DNA of 64,000 nt from Nitzschia sp. DOCU1 (Eukaryota > Bacillariophyta > Bacillariophyceae > Bacillariales > Bacillariaceae). The notes under the pieces are model-generated. The model saw only the letters and a list, made by a program, of their open reading frames with translations, was not told where the DNA came from and did no database searches. The stretch lies in assembly GCA_951394045.1 (NCBI GenBank), contig OX595989.1, forward strand, positions 1,612,001 through 1,676,000. Reading direction: 5' to 3'. Made by a program: the position numbers and the translations under genes. Positions 52,604 through 63,142 of this stretch are shown here, piece by piece; the stretch's first letter is position 1; every line of letters starts with the position of its first letter.

Positions 52604-54193
52604 TCAATTCGAAGACGCCGCTCCAGCAGCACTGCTCGACGTTGCTGCTTTCTTTCGATTCGCCGCCGACGCACTCTCGGACGTACTCTTCCGCTTGACA
52701 CCCCCACTCGCCGAGGCACTGCCCGTCGTCCCTGCCGACGTAGTCTTTGTCAAGACTGCCTTGCCTGGTTTCAAGGGCCGCAACTGTGGCATTCCAAGTC
52801 CCGGCACGGTGATACCCCAATGTTTCGCCAAGACAAGTTGTAAATCTTGTACATCCAACGTTTTGGATCCTCGGTGCTGTGCCAATCGCATGGCCTGACG
52901 CGTCACCTTGTCGACAAAGTCATCGGCAATTTGCAAAACTTGTTCTTCGGCTTCGACATCTAGTGTATAGTGGGGATCAATGGTTTGCACCAAATCTTGA
53001 ATGCGCTTACCGACCAATGGAGCACCTGGTTGCTGCTTGTTGCTGAGGCTGAGTCGACCTTCGTGGGCCGTGGGTTGTGGAGTGGGGCGAGGTGCGGCCT
53101 TTTCTGACTTGGGGGAACCACGAAGAGTGGCGGTAGCGGTATTCGCAGCAGCAGCAGTTGGGGTGGAATAACGGGGACGGGCTGCGGATGAAGCCGAGGG
53201 CTGGCGGGCTAAAGTGGCTGGTTTGGAAGCGACTTTGCGCTGAGACGCAGGTGATGCTTGTGGCTGCTGGGGCATTGGCTGTTGTTGAAGCATTGGCTGG
53301 GTCTGAATAGGAGGCGGCGCCTGTTGTGGCTGCTGTAGCATTTGCTGTTGGCGTTGCTGAACCTGTTGTTGCTGAAGCGGCTGCGGTGGTTGCATGTATT
53401 GCTGAGGCGGCGGCTGTTGCTGCTGTTGAGACTGCCCTTGGTACATTTGGTGTGGAGGACGGGTCTGTCCCGCCTGCTTGGTGGGAGTAATAGGCGGAGG
53501 CGTCGTCGTGACAGACGTTGCTGTATACTTGTCCAAGGGTGGAAGACCAGCCGCTGCCCGAGCTGCCGCTTGCATTTGCTGAGCCCGCAATCGTTGTGCC
53601 TCCGCATCGTTACTGCTGCTACTAGATGCCGGAGGACGATTCACAGCTACACGAGGAGCCTGGGGAGGAGCGGGCGCAGGCACAGGAGCCGGCGGTTGAG
53701 CAGGAGTACGGCTTGGTTGGGGTGGGGCTCCCATGCGGGAAGCCAGGGCTCCAAAATCTTTTCCCTTGGGACGACCTGCCCCCGCAGCCTGTGGGGCTGG
53801 GGCTGCTGGGGGCGGAGCAGGTGCAGGTTCTGGAGGACCAGGTCGTGAAGAGTTGCTAGCTGCCATTGCAGCAAAGTTCTTACCCTTGGGACGGCCACCA
53901 GGCGGCGTTGCTTGCTCACCTGGGTCTTGTGGTGGTGGTTGCTGTGACGCCTGTTCTCTGGCCTGAGTGGCCATAAGGGCAGCAGACGATTTTCCTGGCC
54001 GCGGGTTAGGATTGATTTGCTGCTGCTGCGGTGGTTGCTGCTGTGCTTGCGGTGACGGCGCTTGTTGCGCCAGTGGCTGACCCTGCTGTTGTGCGGGAGG
54101 AGCATCCCCTTCGTTGCCACCTTCTGCTGGGTTTGGCGCCTGCCCAGTGTTCAGGCGACGCTGCATGAGCTCCAAGGATTTACCACCCGACAT
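52604..54193 (-). CDS. TAF12: TFIID subunit TAF12, histone-fold protein
   Basis: A single exon of 529 aa. The C-terminal histone fold (~395-465) contains IQDLVQTIDPHYTLD, QVLQIADDFVDKVTRQAM, LAQHRGSKTLDVQDLQL and HWGITVPGLG, the TAF12 signature. It pairs with TAF4 in TFIID, or an ADA1-like partner in SAGA. The ~390 residues before it are a low-complexity Gln/Pro/Ala activator-like region with long Q and P runs. Two copies of a GRPKGKxFxAxA motif occur (~residues 99-108 and 138-147), and SGGKS opens the protein. TAF12 in other eukaryotes is ~130-550 aa with a variable Q-rich front, so the length fits. It is divergent from the amino-acid transporter gene. Confidence 0.92.
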   Translation of the reverse strand: MSGGKSLELMQRRLNTGQAPNPAEGGNEGDAPPAQQQGQPLAQQAPSPQAQQQPPQQQQINPNPRPGKSSAALMATQAREQASQQPPPQDPGEQATPPGGRPKGKNFAAMAASNSSRPGPPEPAPAPPPAAPAPQAAGAGRPKGKDFGALASRMGAPPQPSRTPAQPPAPVPAPAPPQAPRVAVNRPPASSSSSNDAEAQRLRAQQMQAAARAAAGLPPLDKYTATSVTTTPPPITPTKQAGQTRPPHQMYQGQSQQQQQPPPQQYMQPPQPLQQQQVQQRQQQMLQQPQQAPPPIQTQPMLQQQPMPQQPQASPASQRKVASKPATLARQPSASSAARPRYSTPTAAAANTATATLRGSPKSEKAAPRPTPQPTAHEGRLSLSNKQQPGAPLVGKRIQDLVQTIDPHYTLDVEAEEQVLQIADDFVDKVTRQAMRLAQHRGSKTLDVQDLQLVLAKHWGITVPGLGMPQLRPLKPGKAVLTKTTSAGTTGSASASGGVKRKSTSESASAANRKKAATSSSAAGAASSN

Positions 54194-54740
54194 CTTTGAG
54201 TTCTGAAACCTTTTCTTTCGAGCTTCTATGAATCTTACTGGATCCCGGTTTGTCGCTGCTTATTGATTGCAAGATGAGGAATAACCTTTTGCAAATGATT
54301 ATAGAGAGACGCAACTGTTCACGATGATGGATCGGAACTTTTGCAATGGGGGCAACGCCTTTTGTGATCGCCATTGCGGCGCAGCAACGCCAAACCCACA
54401 ACAAAAGCGAAAATCGTTCGGCCGACGACCGCCGATCGAAAAGGAACCCGGAGAAAACGATCGAATGAGTCGTCTTGAAGAATTCTCCTGCTTCCGATAA
54501 ATCAATGATGATGATGTTTTGAGATGTGTCACCATTATCAACGTTTCCGAAAATCTCATTCCACAACATCCTTCGTAAACCGTCACTGTTATTGCTCTCG
54601 GAGTGTAGCATCAGTATTGACACTCTTCTCTTCCTTCTTTTACCTGAGAGAGCAGTATCTTGTTTCTGTGTCTTGCCTCCTCGTCCCCGTGATTGATTCT
54701 TCCAAAAGTAGACGATTCTCTGGTTTCTCTTCCACCGCGA
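54194..54740. promoter_or_regulatory. Divergent intergenic region (TAF12 / AAAP transporter)
   Basis: This is 547 bp shared by two divergent genes and holds both promoters. I see no gene or named motif. Confidence 0.35.
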
Positions 54741-56561
54741 ATGACCACCAACAGCAAAACCACCACAGACAATACGATGCCGTTGCTTGGACCAACCACT
54801 ACAGGTACAGCAAATAACTTGCTTGGGTACAAGAGTTTCGATATTGTAAGCCCGGAAGGCAACGTCACCAGCAATGACTTTGGGGGCGACGAGTGCAGCT
54901 CGGGAGACTCAGACGACCTTCACAAAACGTCCGTCTCTCAAACGTTTGTCCACTTACTCAAGGGCTACATGGGTGCGGGGTGTTTAAGTTTGCCCTGGGC
55001 AATCAGTCAGCTAGGTTTTTTCTGGGGCCCACTCGCAATCTTTGCTCTCTCCTACTGGAGTAGCTACAATTGCTGGACCATTGTCAAACTGAAACGATTC
55101 ATTGAACGAGAAACGGCGACCACTCTTTCAAAGGAAGATGACAAAGCCAGTGAGTCATCATCTGTCACGAACAATACACAAGTTACCTACGCTGCCGTTG
55201 GTGAATTCTTTTATGGATCCACATTTGAAACATACGTGGCGATTTGTGTTTGTGTGCAGCAACTGGCAGTTTGTACCGTCTTTATATCCTTTGTGGGAGA
55301 GAATCTACTGGCAGTATTGCAATCTACCGGCGTGACATTCATGGCGACACATGCCGGAGTCATGACACTGGAGTTGCCGTTTATTTTGGCACTTGCCTTG
55401 ATTCCAAACCTAAAAGGCCTGTCGCCTGTCATGGCGGTGGGTACCGGTCTACTGATCATTTCCTTTTTTGCTATTGGAATCATTATTCATCAGGTATGGC
55501 CAGATCGGCCCATGGATGATCCGATTGAATTCAATCTAGCAGGAGCTCCACTGGCTGTATGTGCCATTTTGTACTCCTATGAAGGCATCAACTTGATTCT
55601 GCCCGTCGAATCCGCCATGTTGGAACCACAGTATTTCAAGTTTCCATTTGTAGTGGCCATGATTTGCGTGGCAATCATCCTGAGCTCATTTTCCATCATT
55701 TGTGTCTTAGCATTCGGTAATGTCACTAGTGGGAGCGTCACGGCCTTTTTGATTGAAGCATATCCCAACGATCCGAACATTTCGTGGTGGCTCATGGTGG
55801 CCAACACCGCAGTCAGTTTGTCAGTATTGCTGACCTATCCTCTCCAACTCTTTCCGGCGATAGAACTCTTGGCGCCACCTTTCTCTCGATTCTTGGCGCA
55901 AGAAAACAATGATGAGATAGATGATGATGACTTGTCAGCCTTTGAGCCTTTGCCGCCCTTGCCAGAACATGGTTTCCCCGATTATGACGACGATGGTGAT
56001 GAACACAAGTACACGGGTGTGGACGAGGAGCCAGAAGTGGAATCGGAGATGGAAGTTGCTGGTGGTGAGACGGCAAGTGTTGTTTTCTCGGCCGTAACCA
56101 GCATCCAGTCGGTGTTGCCAGAAATGACCATGCCGGGCGATTCCCCGCTCTTACGATTGCTGCTGGTCCTCATGACGTATACAATTGCAGTCATTGTCCC
56201 AAACGTTCAGTCATTGATTTCTCTTGCAGGCGCCTTGGCAGGATCGTCCTCGGCGCTTCTGATTCCACCAATGTTGGAATTAGCATGGATTAAGCACATT
56301 GAATCCATAGCTACTACCACCAACACGACGTCTTTGGATGACGCAGTGGCGACAGCGGTCGGCGCTTCATCGCTAGACTGGGACAAGGAAGAAAAGAATA
56401 ATCGATGGGCACCACCGTTGGGAACGGAATGGCTTGGAGTCCACAAGTGGTGGATTGAGAAATCCAAGTGCTATCTACTTTTATCAATGGGTTTCATCAT
56501 CTTTTTCATTGGGACCTTGTCGTCAATAGCAGATATTGTGCGAATCTATCTGGGAGACTAG
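54741..56561 (+). CDS. AAAP-family amino-acid transporter
   Basis: A single exon of 606 aa. A ~70-residue hydrophilic N-terminus precedes the first transmembrane segment, with the AAAP hallmark LLKGYMGAGCLSLPWAISQLGF. About eleven membrane spans are visible, including YSYEGINLILPVES in the middle (the conserved EG-P motif of the family). An acidic loop (~residues 395-450, DEIDDDDLSAFEP and similar) separates the last two or three spans. AAAP carriers move amino acids with protons across the plasma, vacuolar or lysosomal membrane. Which amino acid and which membrane cannot be decided here. The start ATG at 54741 is preceded by in-frame codons without another ATG. The end is 217 bp from the convergent GH94-like gene. 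Confidence 0.9.
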   Translation: MTTNSKTTTDNTMPLLGPTTTGTANNLLGYKSFDIVSPEGNVTSNDFGGDECSSGDSDDLHKTSVSQTFVHLLKGYMGAGCLSLPWAISQLGFFWGPLAIFALSYWSSYNCWTIVKLKRFIERETATTLSKEDDKASESSSVTNNTQVTYAAVGEFFYGSTFETYVAICVCVQQLAVCTVFISFVGENLLAVLQSTGVTFMATHAGVMTLELPFILALALIPNLKGLSPVMAVGTGLLIISFFAIGIIIHQVWPDRPMDDPIEFNLAGAPLAVCAILYSYEGINLILPVESAMLEPQYFKFPFVVAMICVAIILSSFSIICVLAFGNVTSGSVTAFLIEAYPNDPNISWWLMVANTAVSLSVLLTYPLQLFPAIELLAPPFSRFLAQENNDEIDDDDLSAFEPLPPLPEHGFPDYDDDGDEHKYTGVDEEPEVESEMEVAGGETASVVFSAVTSIQSVLPEMTMPGDSPLLRLLLVLMTYTIAVIVPNVQSLISLAGALAGSSSALLIPPMLELAWIKHIESIATTTNTTSLDDAVATAVGASSLDWDKEEKNNRWAPPLGTEWLGVHKWWIEKSKCYLLLSMGFIIFFIGTLSSIADIVRIYLGD

Positions 56562-56777
56562 CATGCAAATGGCTGTAACACGTAAAATACCATGCGTCCT
56601 CAATTACATTGAAGTTCTGAGGCTATCGAATAGAATCCGCGGACTTTTTGATTTGGGTTTTTGCAATTCATCTACATTTTATTTTCATGTACTGTTCACA
56701 TTCTATTGGGACCCTGGTATAGCCAGCACTTGCTCTGGCAGGGCAGGCAGCAGCTACAAGAAACACGGCTTTCTTGT

Positions 56778-59700
56778 TTAGAAGTAAGCGTCGATCGATT
56801 CCACCTTTGTCATTCGGCGAATCTTCTTGGCCAGTTTGGTAGGAATGTATTCGGTATCGACGGTTTCGACGCTACCATCTTTCATTACAATTTTGTAGCT
56901 CTTGGGCGGAACTCCGTACAAGTTTTGGGCACCAGGGTTGTGGTAGGTAACCTTGATGGAGGCGAACAACTTAAAGGTCACAATGTGATTGCCGTCGTCG
57001 TCAAAGGTAGGCGGGTTCTCGACGGTCTCGTCTTCGAACAACCACGAGGGAAGTGCAGGAACCAACTTCATTTCAACCTCACCATCCTCGTTGAGGTAGA
57101 AGAGCTGGGGTCCGATGAACATTTCCTTCCACATATCCATGAATTCAGCGGTGGAACCAGACAGGCGGGCGAGGAATCCTTCTCCGTGGACGGATGGGTC
57201 GGGGAAGGCGGAGGAGGCAATGAAAGAAGAACACTCCATCAAGGGGCGTCCGTAGATAACAGGGTCCATGAAGGGAAGAATTCCTCCATACTCCTTCATC
57301 TCTGTGAAGAACGACTCGTATTGCTTTCCTCTGATTAGCTGCAAATAGTATTTGTAAGACATGTGCATCCAGATGGACTGGTTCTCGAGCCAACCCGGTG
57401 CAAAGGCGATTTGACGACCCATGTCAAACGTTTGTCCCGTCAAACTGGCCGACAAGAAATACATTTTTAGCTCCTTGTCGCGGAGACCTGATTCCAAAAC
57501 GCGCTCGTACATGTCCTTCATCTTTTCGTCGTCGTCCTGGATGGTTTTCATGTATCGGACAGGTCCCTGCGGATGACAAGACGAAGTCCGGGTGGTGAGT
57601 TTGTGAAATGGCGATTGTCTTTGACACGAGGAATAGATAATCTTACCTCCAAGAACAAGGGGAACTTTCCAACCCTCATGGCTTTGGCATCGACAAGAGG
57701 AAGTCCCACAGCATTGTGGCCTCCGTTGAGCTCCCATTCGGTGACATCATAGGAAAAGAAAGAGGGAGGAATTCCAGAAGTCCCGTCGTCTCCAAATCCC
57801 TTGGTTCCGAATTTCATAGCACGCTCCATACCTGCTTCAATTTCTGTCAACCAACGACCAGTCAATTTCGAGACGTGGTGGGCCGAGTAAGTAGTTTCGT
57901 TACCAGAGAAGTAATATTCGACCTTGGCACGGTACTCTTCGCGAGCAGTGGCGACAGCGTCCCAGTACTCGAAGAGAGGTGCCGGGACGTCATATGGTAA
58001 TTCTTCCTCTTCTTCGTACCCAGCAGCATCCAAAGTGTCAAGGGCGTCTTCGATGGCCGAGATCATGATGGCGAGTTCCGCGGGAATAACGACGTCACGG
58101 CCATACTGGTCGACAACCTTCTTAACATACTTCATCAGTAGGTAAAGTTCATATGTCTCGGGCATACCACTTCCAACCATACCGGGAAGACCGTTCATGC
58201 TGTCGAGCCACCCGGGGCGGCCACCCTCGTACTCGATTCCCATGCCCCAGGCATCACGCATGGCGAATTTGATAGAGGCAAGAAGGAAGAGTTTGGCAAT
58301 TGGGGTGCTCTTGAATGGCTTTCCAGACATGGTACGTTGCCAGCTGGCTTCGATTCCAATCAGCCCAGTGTTGGAGTCGCGGAACTTCTCTTGTTCGTCA
58401 GCCTTGCCCGTGTCGAAGTAGGTGGAGTCAAGCTGGATAACGTGCTTGCTGGTACCGTCAAAAGTGAAATCGAGAACGTACTTCTCGGCGCGAGGGCGGA
58501 CAGTGGCAGTGGAGAAGAAGTATCGAAGCTCGTTGTCATACATGAGGGATTCTTCGCCGTCAGGGAAGACGCCCAAGTAAGCCTCAATCATATCAATGTA
58601 ATAGTCCCAGTGGTCGGCCCAGTACCCAGTTCCGAAAGTTGCCATGGCACGATCTTCGGCTGCCTCCAAAATAGTGTTAATGAAGAAATCGTTGTCGTCA
58701 GTGCGGTTGATGTGAAGTTGTTCACAAAGGCCGAAGATTTGTCCAGGGCGGAATGGTCCACCCGCAAGAATGTCTCCCAAGACCGTGGCACTATGATCAT
58801 CAAGAGTAACCTTAGCTGCGACTTCACGAGCAGTGGCCTCCTCCTCGAAGAGGAAGACAATGGCCTCGACTGTCAAAGGTTCGTATCCATCTGGTTGGAT
58901 GAAGGAAAGGAATTGCTTAATGTCGAATCCACCCAAACGGGGGATAAAGGTGACGTCGTTACGTCTGTTTTGGGCAACATCGCGGTAGTTTCCGGGACCC
59001 TATAAGAACGGTTAGACCATGGAGAAGTTTCTTTCATTTGCAGAGACCGTCATTTCATTCGTACCTGGGAGAAAAATGTAGGGTCAATCTTAAAGGCATT
59101 GTAGTCACGTTCCAAGTCACCGTGGATACGGGAGAAAGAATGGAAAATCTTGACTCCAGGATCCTCGTCGTAGGTGGCATCCGAATCCACATTTCCTAGG
59201 ATGGTGGGCATACCTCCACGGAGCGAGTTATCCAAAAACATTTGCTTGACAGTTCCATCGAAGAGGGGGTTGACAGTGTTGGTTTCGACACTGGCGGTCA
59301 ACTTATCCATGAGAGTGCGGGCATCCAAGAACTTGTTATGAATGTATCCGGCAGCAGAGACAGTGGCGGCAATTTTAGGGACATCGGAAACTTTAGCGGC
59401 TTTGCCGTAGACCGAGGCGATTGTGATATTTTGTCCAGGCTTTAGGGTAATCTTTCGAACAGCGGCAAACGACGAACTCGTCTTGGCATCTCCATATTGG
59501 GGGTTGTCCAAAATATCTCCGACGCTGGAAGAGTACAAGCCGGCGGGGTGCTCCAAAGATGTGGACTTTCCAAAGACCTTGTCGGGATCGTAGACAATGG
59601 GGAGCAATTCAGCGTCTTTTTCCAAGCTTTCGATGAAGGAGATACAGTAGTGTCCGTGTTCTTCGATAGTGACCTTGGCGCTATCGGAAGGTTCCGTGGA

Positions 59701-60679
59701 CATTTTGTAAAAGGGGAGCGAAAGGGTATCGTCGGCATGGTACACACCGAACCAACCTTCCAAAGTCCGTCCCATATTCTTCAACATACCATCCAACATT
59801 CCACCGCTGGGCTCCATTTTGGCCAAACCATCGAGAATTTCGAGCTCGACATCGTCAGTGCCGCTATTGGTAAACGTAGCACGACGAACCATGGCGGCGA
59901 AGTCCTCTTCGGGAAGAATGAAATACTTGACATTGGTGGTCAACCCGTGTACGCCATCAATCTCTTGGATTTCCACTTCGTTGGTGCCAACGTACAAAAT
60001 ACGCTTAGGTTTATCGGCATCATCGTTCGGGTCCAAAAGGTTTCGGGTACTGCGGGGGTTGAAGGGTTCTACCTGGAAAGACCCTGAGAGGGCAGCGGTG
60101 GCTCCCTTGCGAGTACCACGGACAAAAGTGCGGAAACCAACGTAAGGGGTCAATTGATACGCCTTGTTGGCAGCATTAAACTCCAACATGGGGTAGTCCT
60201 TTGACTCGGTTCCAAAAGTGGAAATAGCCTGACCACGGTTCACATAAAATGCCCAAACAGGCTTTCCAAAGTATCCGGCAACTCCAGGAAGGAATGACGC
60301 AAAAGTACTGCGGGCGTCAAAGTCTTCCATGAGGAAACGCTCTGTTCAAGTAAATGCAGAAAATGGCATTGAATTAGTCAATCAGGATTTTAATGTGTGC
60401 GTGACTCATTGTGACCGTTGGTCATATGAAAGGCGAATGTCAGGTCTACTTACTGTGTTCGTCGAAAAGCTTTAGCCTGCCGTCCTTGCCCTTGGCAATA
60501 CCAGCCTTCGCAACAGCAGCGTCGGTGGCAGCACCAGCAGTCTTGTGGGTCATGTAAAAGCCGGCAACACCGGCAATCACAACGACAATGATACCGTAGA
60601 TCCATTTCTTGGATCCCCTCTTGGGGCCGCCTTCAATCGGCTCGTAGGCAGCGCCGTTTCCCTCCTTTTGATAGCTCAT
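56778..60679 (-). CDS. Membrane-anchored GH94-like (cellobiose/chitobiose phosphorylase-like) protein
   Basis: Four exons: 60454-60679, 59065-60341, 57648-58999 (donor placed by frame; may be 57647) and 56778-57566, giving ~1,214 aa. All joins keep the frame (DEH/KRFLMEDF, FFSQ/GPGNYRDV, LFLE/GPVRYM). A type II anchor (residues ~26-44, WIYGIIVVVIAGVAGFY) precedes a large lumenal or extracellular region. The latter resembles bacterial proteins of the GH94/cyclic-beta-glucan phosphorylase superfamily. Matching words include FLPGVAGYFGKPVWAFYVNR, NAANKAYQLTPYVGFRTF, GPGNYRDVAQNRRNDV, IQPDGYEPLTVEA and GRPGWLDSMNGLPGMVGSG. GH94 enzymes cleave beta-glucosidic bonds with phosphate. The GWLDSMNGL motif may replace the usual DWND catalytic segment, so activity is uncertain. 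Codon use is biased as in highly expressed genes. Family assignment comes from remembered motifs. Confidence 0.68.
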
Positions 60680-61381
60680 GACGAAGGTGTCGACTAGTCA
60701 GCAGGGGTATCTTCGTGAATAGTCTCAGACGTTTGTTGATAAGAGTACGTCGATGGAAGGAAGAGGAGCGAAACGGATTCCTTCCTCTGCCAGTTGTCGA
60801 TTTTATGGCTCGGAAGAGGTCGACGACCGAGACGGCGAAGAAGCTTGGCTCTTTTCTGCACTATCGGTGGTGTGGCGGCAGCGAGCGAAGGATCTTTTGT
60901 GATGGACGGCCCGATCCAATAAGAAACGCGAATCTCGTGGTTGGAGTTGTGCGCCTGTCATGCGTCTAAGATTCTCACTTTGGATACCAGATTCTTCTCG
61001 AATTTTGTGTTTGTTTTGAACAACAGGCCAGACGAAAGGAGTTAGAATCTTCTCGCCTTCGCCCTCCGCAGTTGAAATGGTACTGACTGTATCTTATATT
61101 CGCGCCGGGCGAACCTTTTTATGGCGAAGCTCTCGTCTGTGCCTCCCATCTTGTTCTCTGGTGGGCGAAGGGAGAAGGCGTTAGTTGCCCCTCTGCAGCC
61201 GGCTTTACGAGGTCTGGAACTATCTCTGATAGAAGATATTTGGATACCAGGTAGCCTTGAGCCGTATACATAGCTGCTAGAGCAGATCCTTCCGTCCTGA
61301 TGAAGCTTAAAAGAGGTCTGCATTTCTGTCTTGTAATAGCATTATGACTATGCTAGCTCCGGGGCAATCTGCAAGTAATTC
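60680..61381. other. Intergenic region
   Basis: This 702-bp interval lies upstream of the GH94-like gene and downstream of the TPR gene, both on the minus strand. It should include the former's promoter. Short frames are present but none is recognisable. Confidence 0.35.
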
Positions 61382-62704
61382 TCATCCTTCCTCCATGGTC
61401 GTAGCATCTTCAGGTTCAACCTCGCCAAGTTCTGCGAGTTTGGAATGCACGTCCTCGATTTGTACTTGGTTCTCCTCAAGTTGTTCTCGCAGCTCGTCAA
61501 TATCTTCCTGATCGGCAAATTTCACCTCCTGTTCTAGCGCCTTTTTGATGTCTTGAAGCATTTGCATAGCTCGATCGAGGTAGAACCGCGCAGGGTCCGC
61601 CAGTGGTGGTCGTTTGGCGGCAAAGGCACAACCCGCCAAGTACCAAATCTCGACGACTTCATCGTTTTGAGCAAGCAGACTACCGAGTACCGAGATTGCG
61701 GCCGATATGCACTGATCCTCTTGGGACGGCTCGGCAGATGCTGCAGCCGCTGGAGATGAATCTTTGAGCAGTGCGGCACATTCCAACAACAATTTAGCCG
61801 TTTGACACCGGAACTCGAATTCTGGCAAATTATTCGCCGCGTCCACTTCCTTGAGTTCCGTTGCTCCCTCCTCCTTTGGCTCCGATTCATCGGATGCATT
61901 CTCAGCAAGACCCACCAAAGCCGCCAGAGCCTCGGATCCTACCTTCATCTTGTCGTAGGCTCGTAGAATATAAGGAACCGCCTCCAACTGCCTAGGCTTT
62001 TGAGATAATCGAAGACTTGCCATGGTCTGAAGCGCGTCCACCATTGGCTCGCCGTCGGAATCTTTGATTTGAAGCGCCTTGTCTAGATAGGACTCGCATT
62101 CGGTCTCGGCATTTTCGTCGTAGCACAAGTCTGTCAAATATAACTCGGCAACCGTACAATAGGCCCCTGATAATTTTTGGTTGAGCACCTTTTCTGTGTC
62201 ATCGTTGTTGTCATTGTCCGCCATGGCCGCGTCGGTTGTCGTCCGCTGGGTCAGTGCCAAACAAGCTTCTAGGCTCTGAATTCCTTTCTTATACGTCTCC
62301 AGAGCCTCTTGCTCCATACATAGTTGTCCCGCGTACAAGTACAGATTAGACCTTGTCTCGTGGTAGGCCATTGAATCTCGCTGTTCATTTTCTTCCAACA
62401 GTGCAATTGCTTGTTGAAAATCGTGGCGGGCCCCTTCCGGATCGCCCATAGAGACCTTGCATTCTCCCATTTTCCCGAACACATGCACCAACAGCTCGGT
62501 TTGTTGGGTACCACGGGCAGTGTTTTGTAATTTGAATACGGCCTGGGAATAAAACTGTGCCGCTCGTTCTACATCCAGCGCGGCCATGGACGATTCCGCC
62601 GAAGCGATTAATTGGTCGACGGGAACATCCTTGCTCTTCTTTCTAGCGCCGTTGTCGCGACGAGGCTTGTTCTTTTTCGTTGATGATCCAGTTTTCCGCC
62701 TCAT
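61382..62704 (-). CDS. TPR protein resembling the RPL4 assembly chaperone ACL4
   Basis: A single exon of 440 aa. A very basic start (MRRKTGSSTKKNKPRRD) may act as a nuclear signal. Helical tetratricopeptide-like repeats fill residues ~30-400, including AAQFYSQAVFKL, KMGECKVSMGDPEGARHDF and SNLYLYAGQLCMEQEALETYKKGI. The stretch AELYLTDLCYDENAETECE with ASLRLSQKPRQ is reminiscent of Acl4, which escorts newly made ribosomal protein L4. The C-terminus is acidic with a coiled-coil-like helix (DELREQLEENQVQIEDVHSK), also an Acl4 trait. The TPR nature is clear; the ACL4 assignment rests on remembered motifs and is moderate. The ATG is the only plausible start. Confidence 0.75.
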   Translation of the reverse strand: MRRKTGSSTKKNKPRRDNGARKKSKDVPVDQLIASAESSMAALDVERAAQFYSQAVFKLQNTARGTQQTELLVHVFGKMGECKVSMGDPEGARHDFQQAIALLEENEQRDSMAYHETRSNLYLYAGQLCMEQEALETYKKGIQSLEACLALTQRTTTDAAMADNDNNDDTEKVLNQKLSGAYCTVAELYLTDLCYDENAETECESYLDKALQIKDSDGEPMVDALQTMASLRLSQKPRQLEAVPYILRAYDKMKVGSEALAALVGLAENASDESEPKEEGATELKEVDAANNLPEFEFRCQTAKLLLECAALLKDSSPAAAASAEPSQEDQCISAAISVLGSLLAQNDEVVEIWYLAGCAFAAKRPPLADPARFYLDRAMQMLQDIKKALEQEVKFADQEDIDELREQLEENQVQIEDVHSKLAELGEVEPEDATTMEEG

Positions 62705-63142
62705 TTCTTGGTTATGTGAAAATAACGGTATTATAAGTTGTTGGTCTCAAGCAAGTGCAAGGGGATATTGATCTGTCATAATCAATTTGATAGCTCGGTA
62801 GCAGGAAAAGAGTCCGCAACCTTTAATAAGCGCACAACGCCTTCCTCTCTAAAAAATGAGTGGTTTTGTGGCGACCTTGAATCACGAGTTGTGGATCATG
62901 GATCCGTTTGCCTTGTTCTCGGACAGTGTCCGTTAGGTTTAGCGATGTCCTCGCGTCCGGGATTTTTTTTGGCGGGAACCGGTCGACTCGACTCGACTGT
63001 GGCATGACAAGCGGTGGGACCATGGCGACACCTGTTGATGCATTTTACTATTATTGCAAACGCCGCAACAGCATTGTTGAATGCTTCCATCGAACAAGCT
63101 GTGGTAGTATGGACCTGTCAGCTCCACTGGGAATTTAGAACC
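62705..63142. promoter_or_regulatory. Divergent intergenic region (TPR protein / right-edge gene)
   Basis: This is 438 bp between divergent genes. It has a run of nine T at about 62964 and no recognisable gene. Confidence 0.35.

Noticed and set aside
53342..53848. A Leu/Arg-rich plus-strand frame opposite TAF12
   Set aside because: It is the reverse complement of the Gln/Pro tracts of TAF12.
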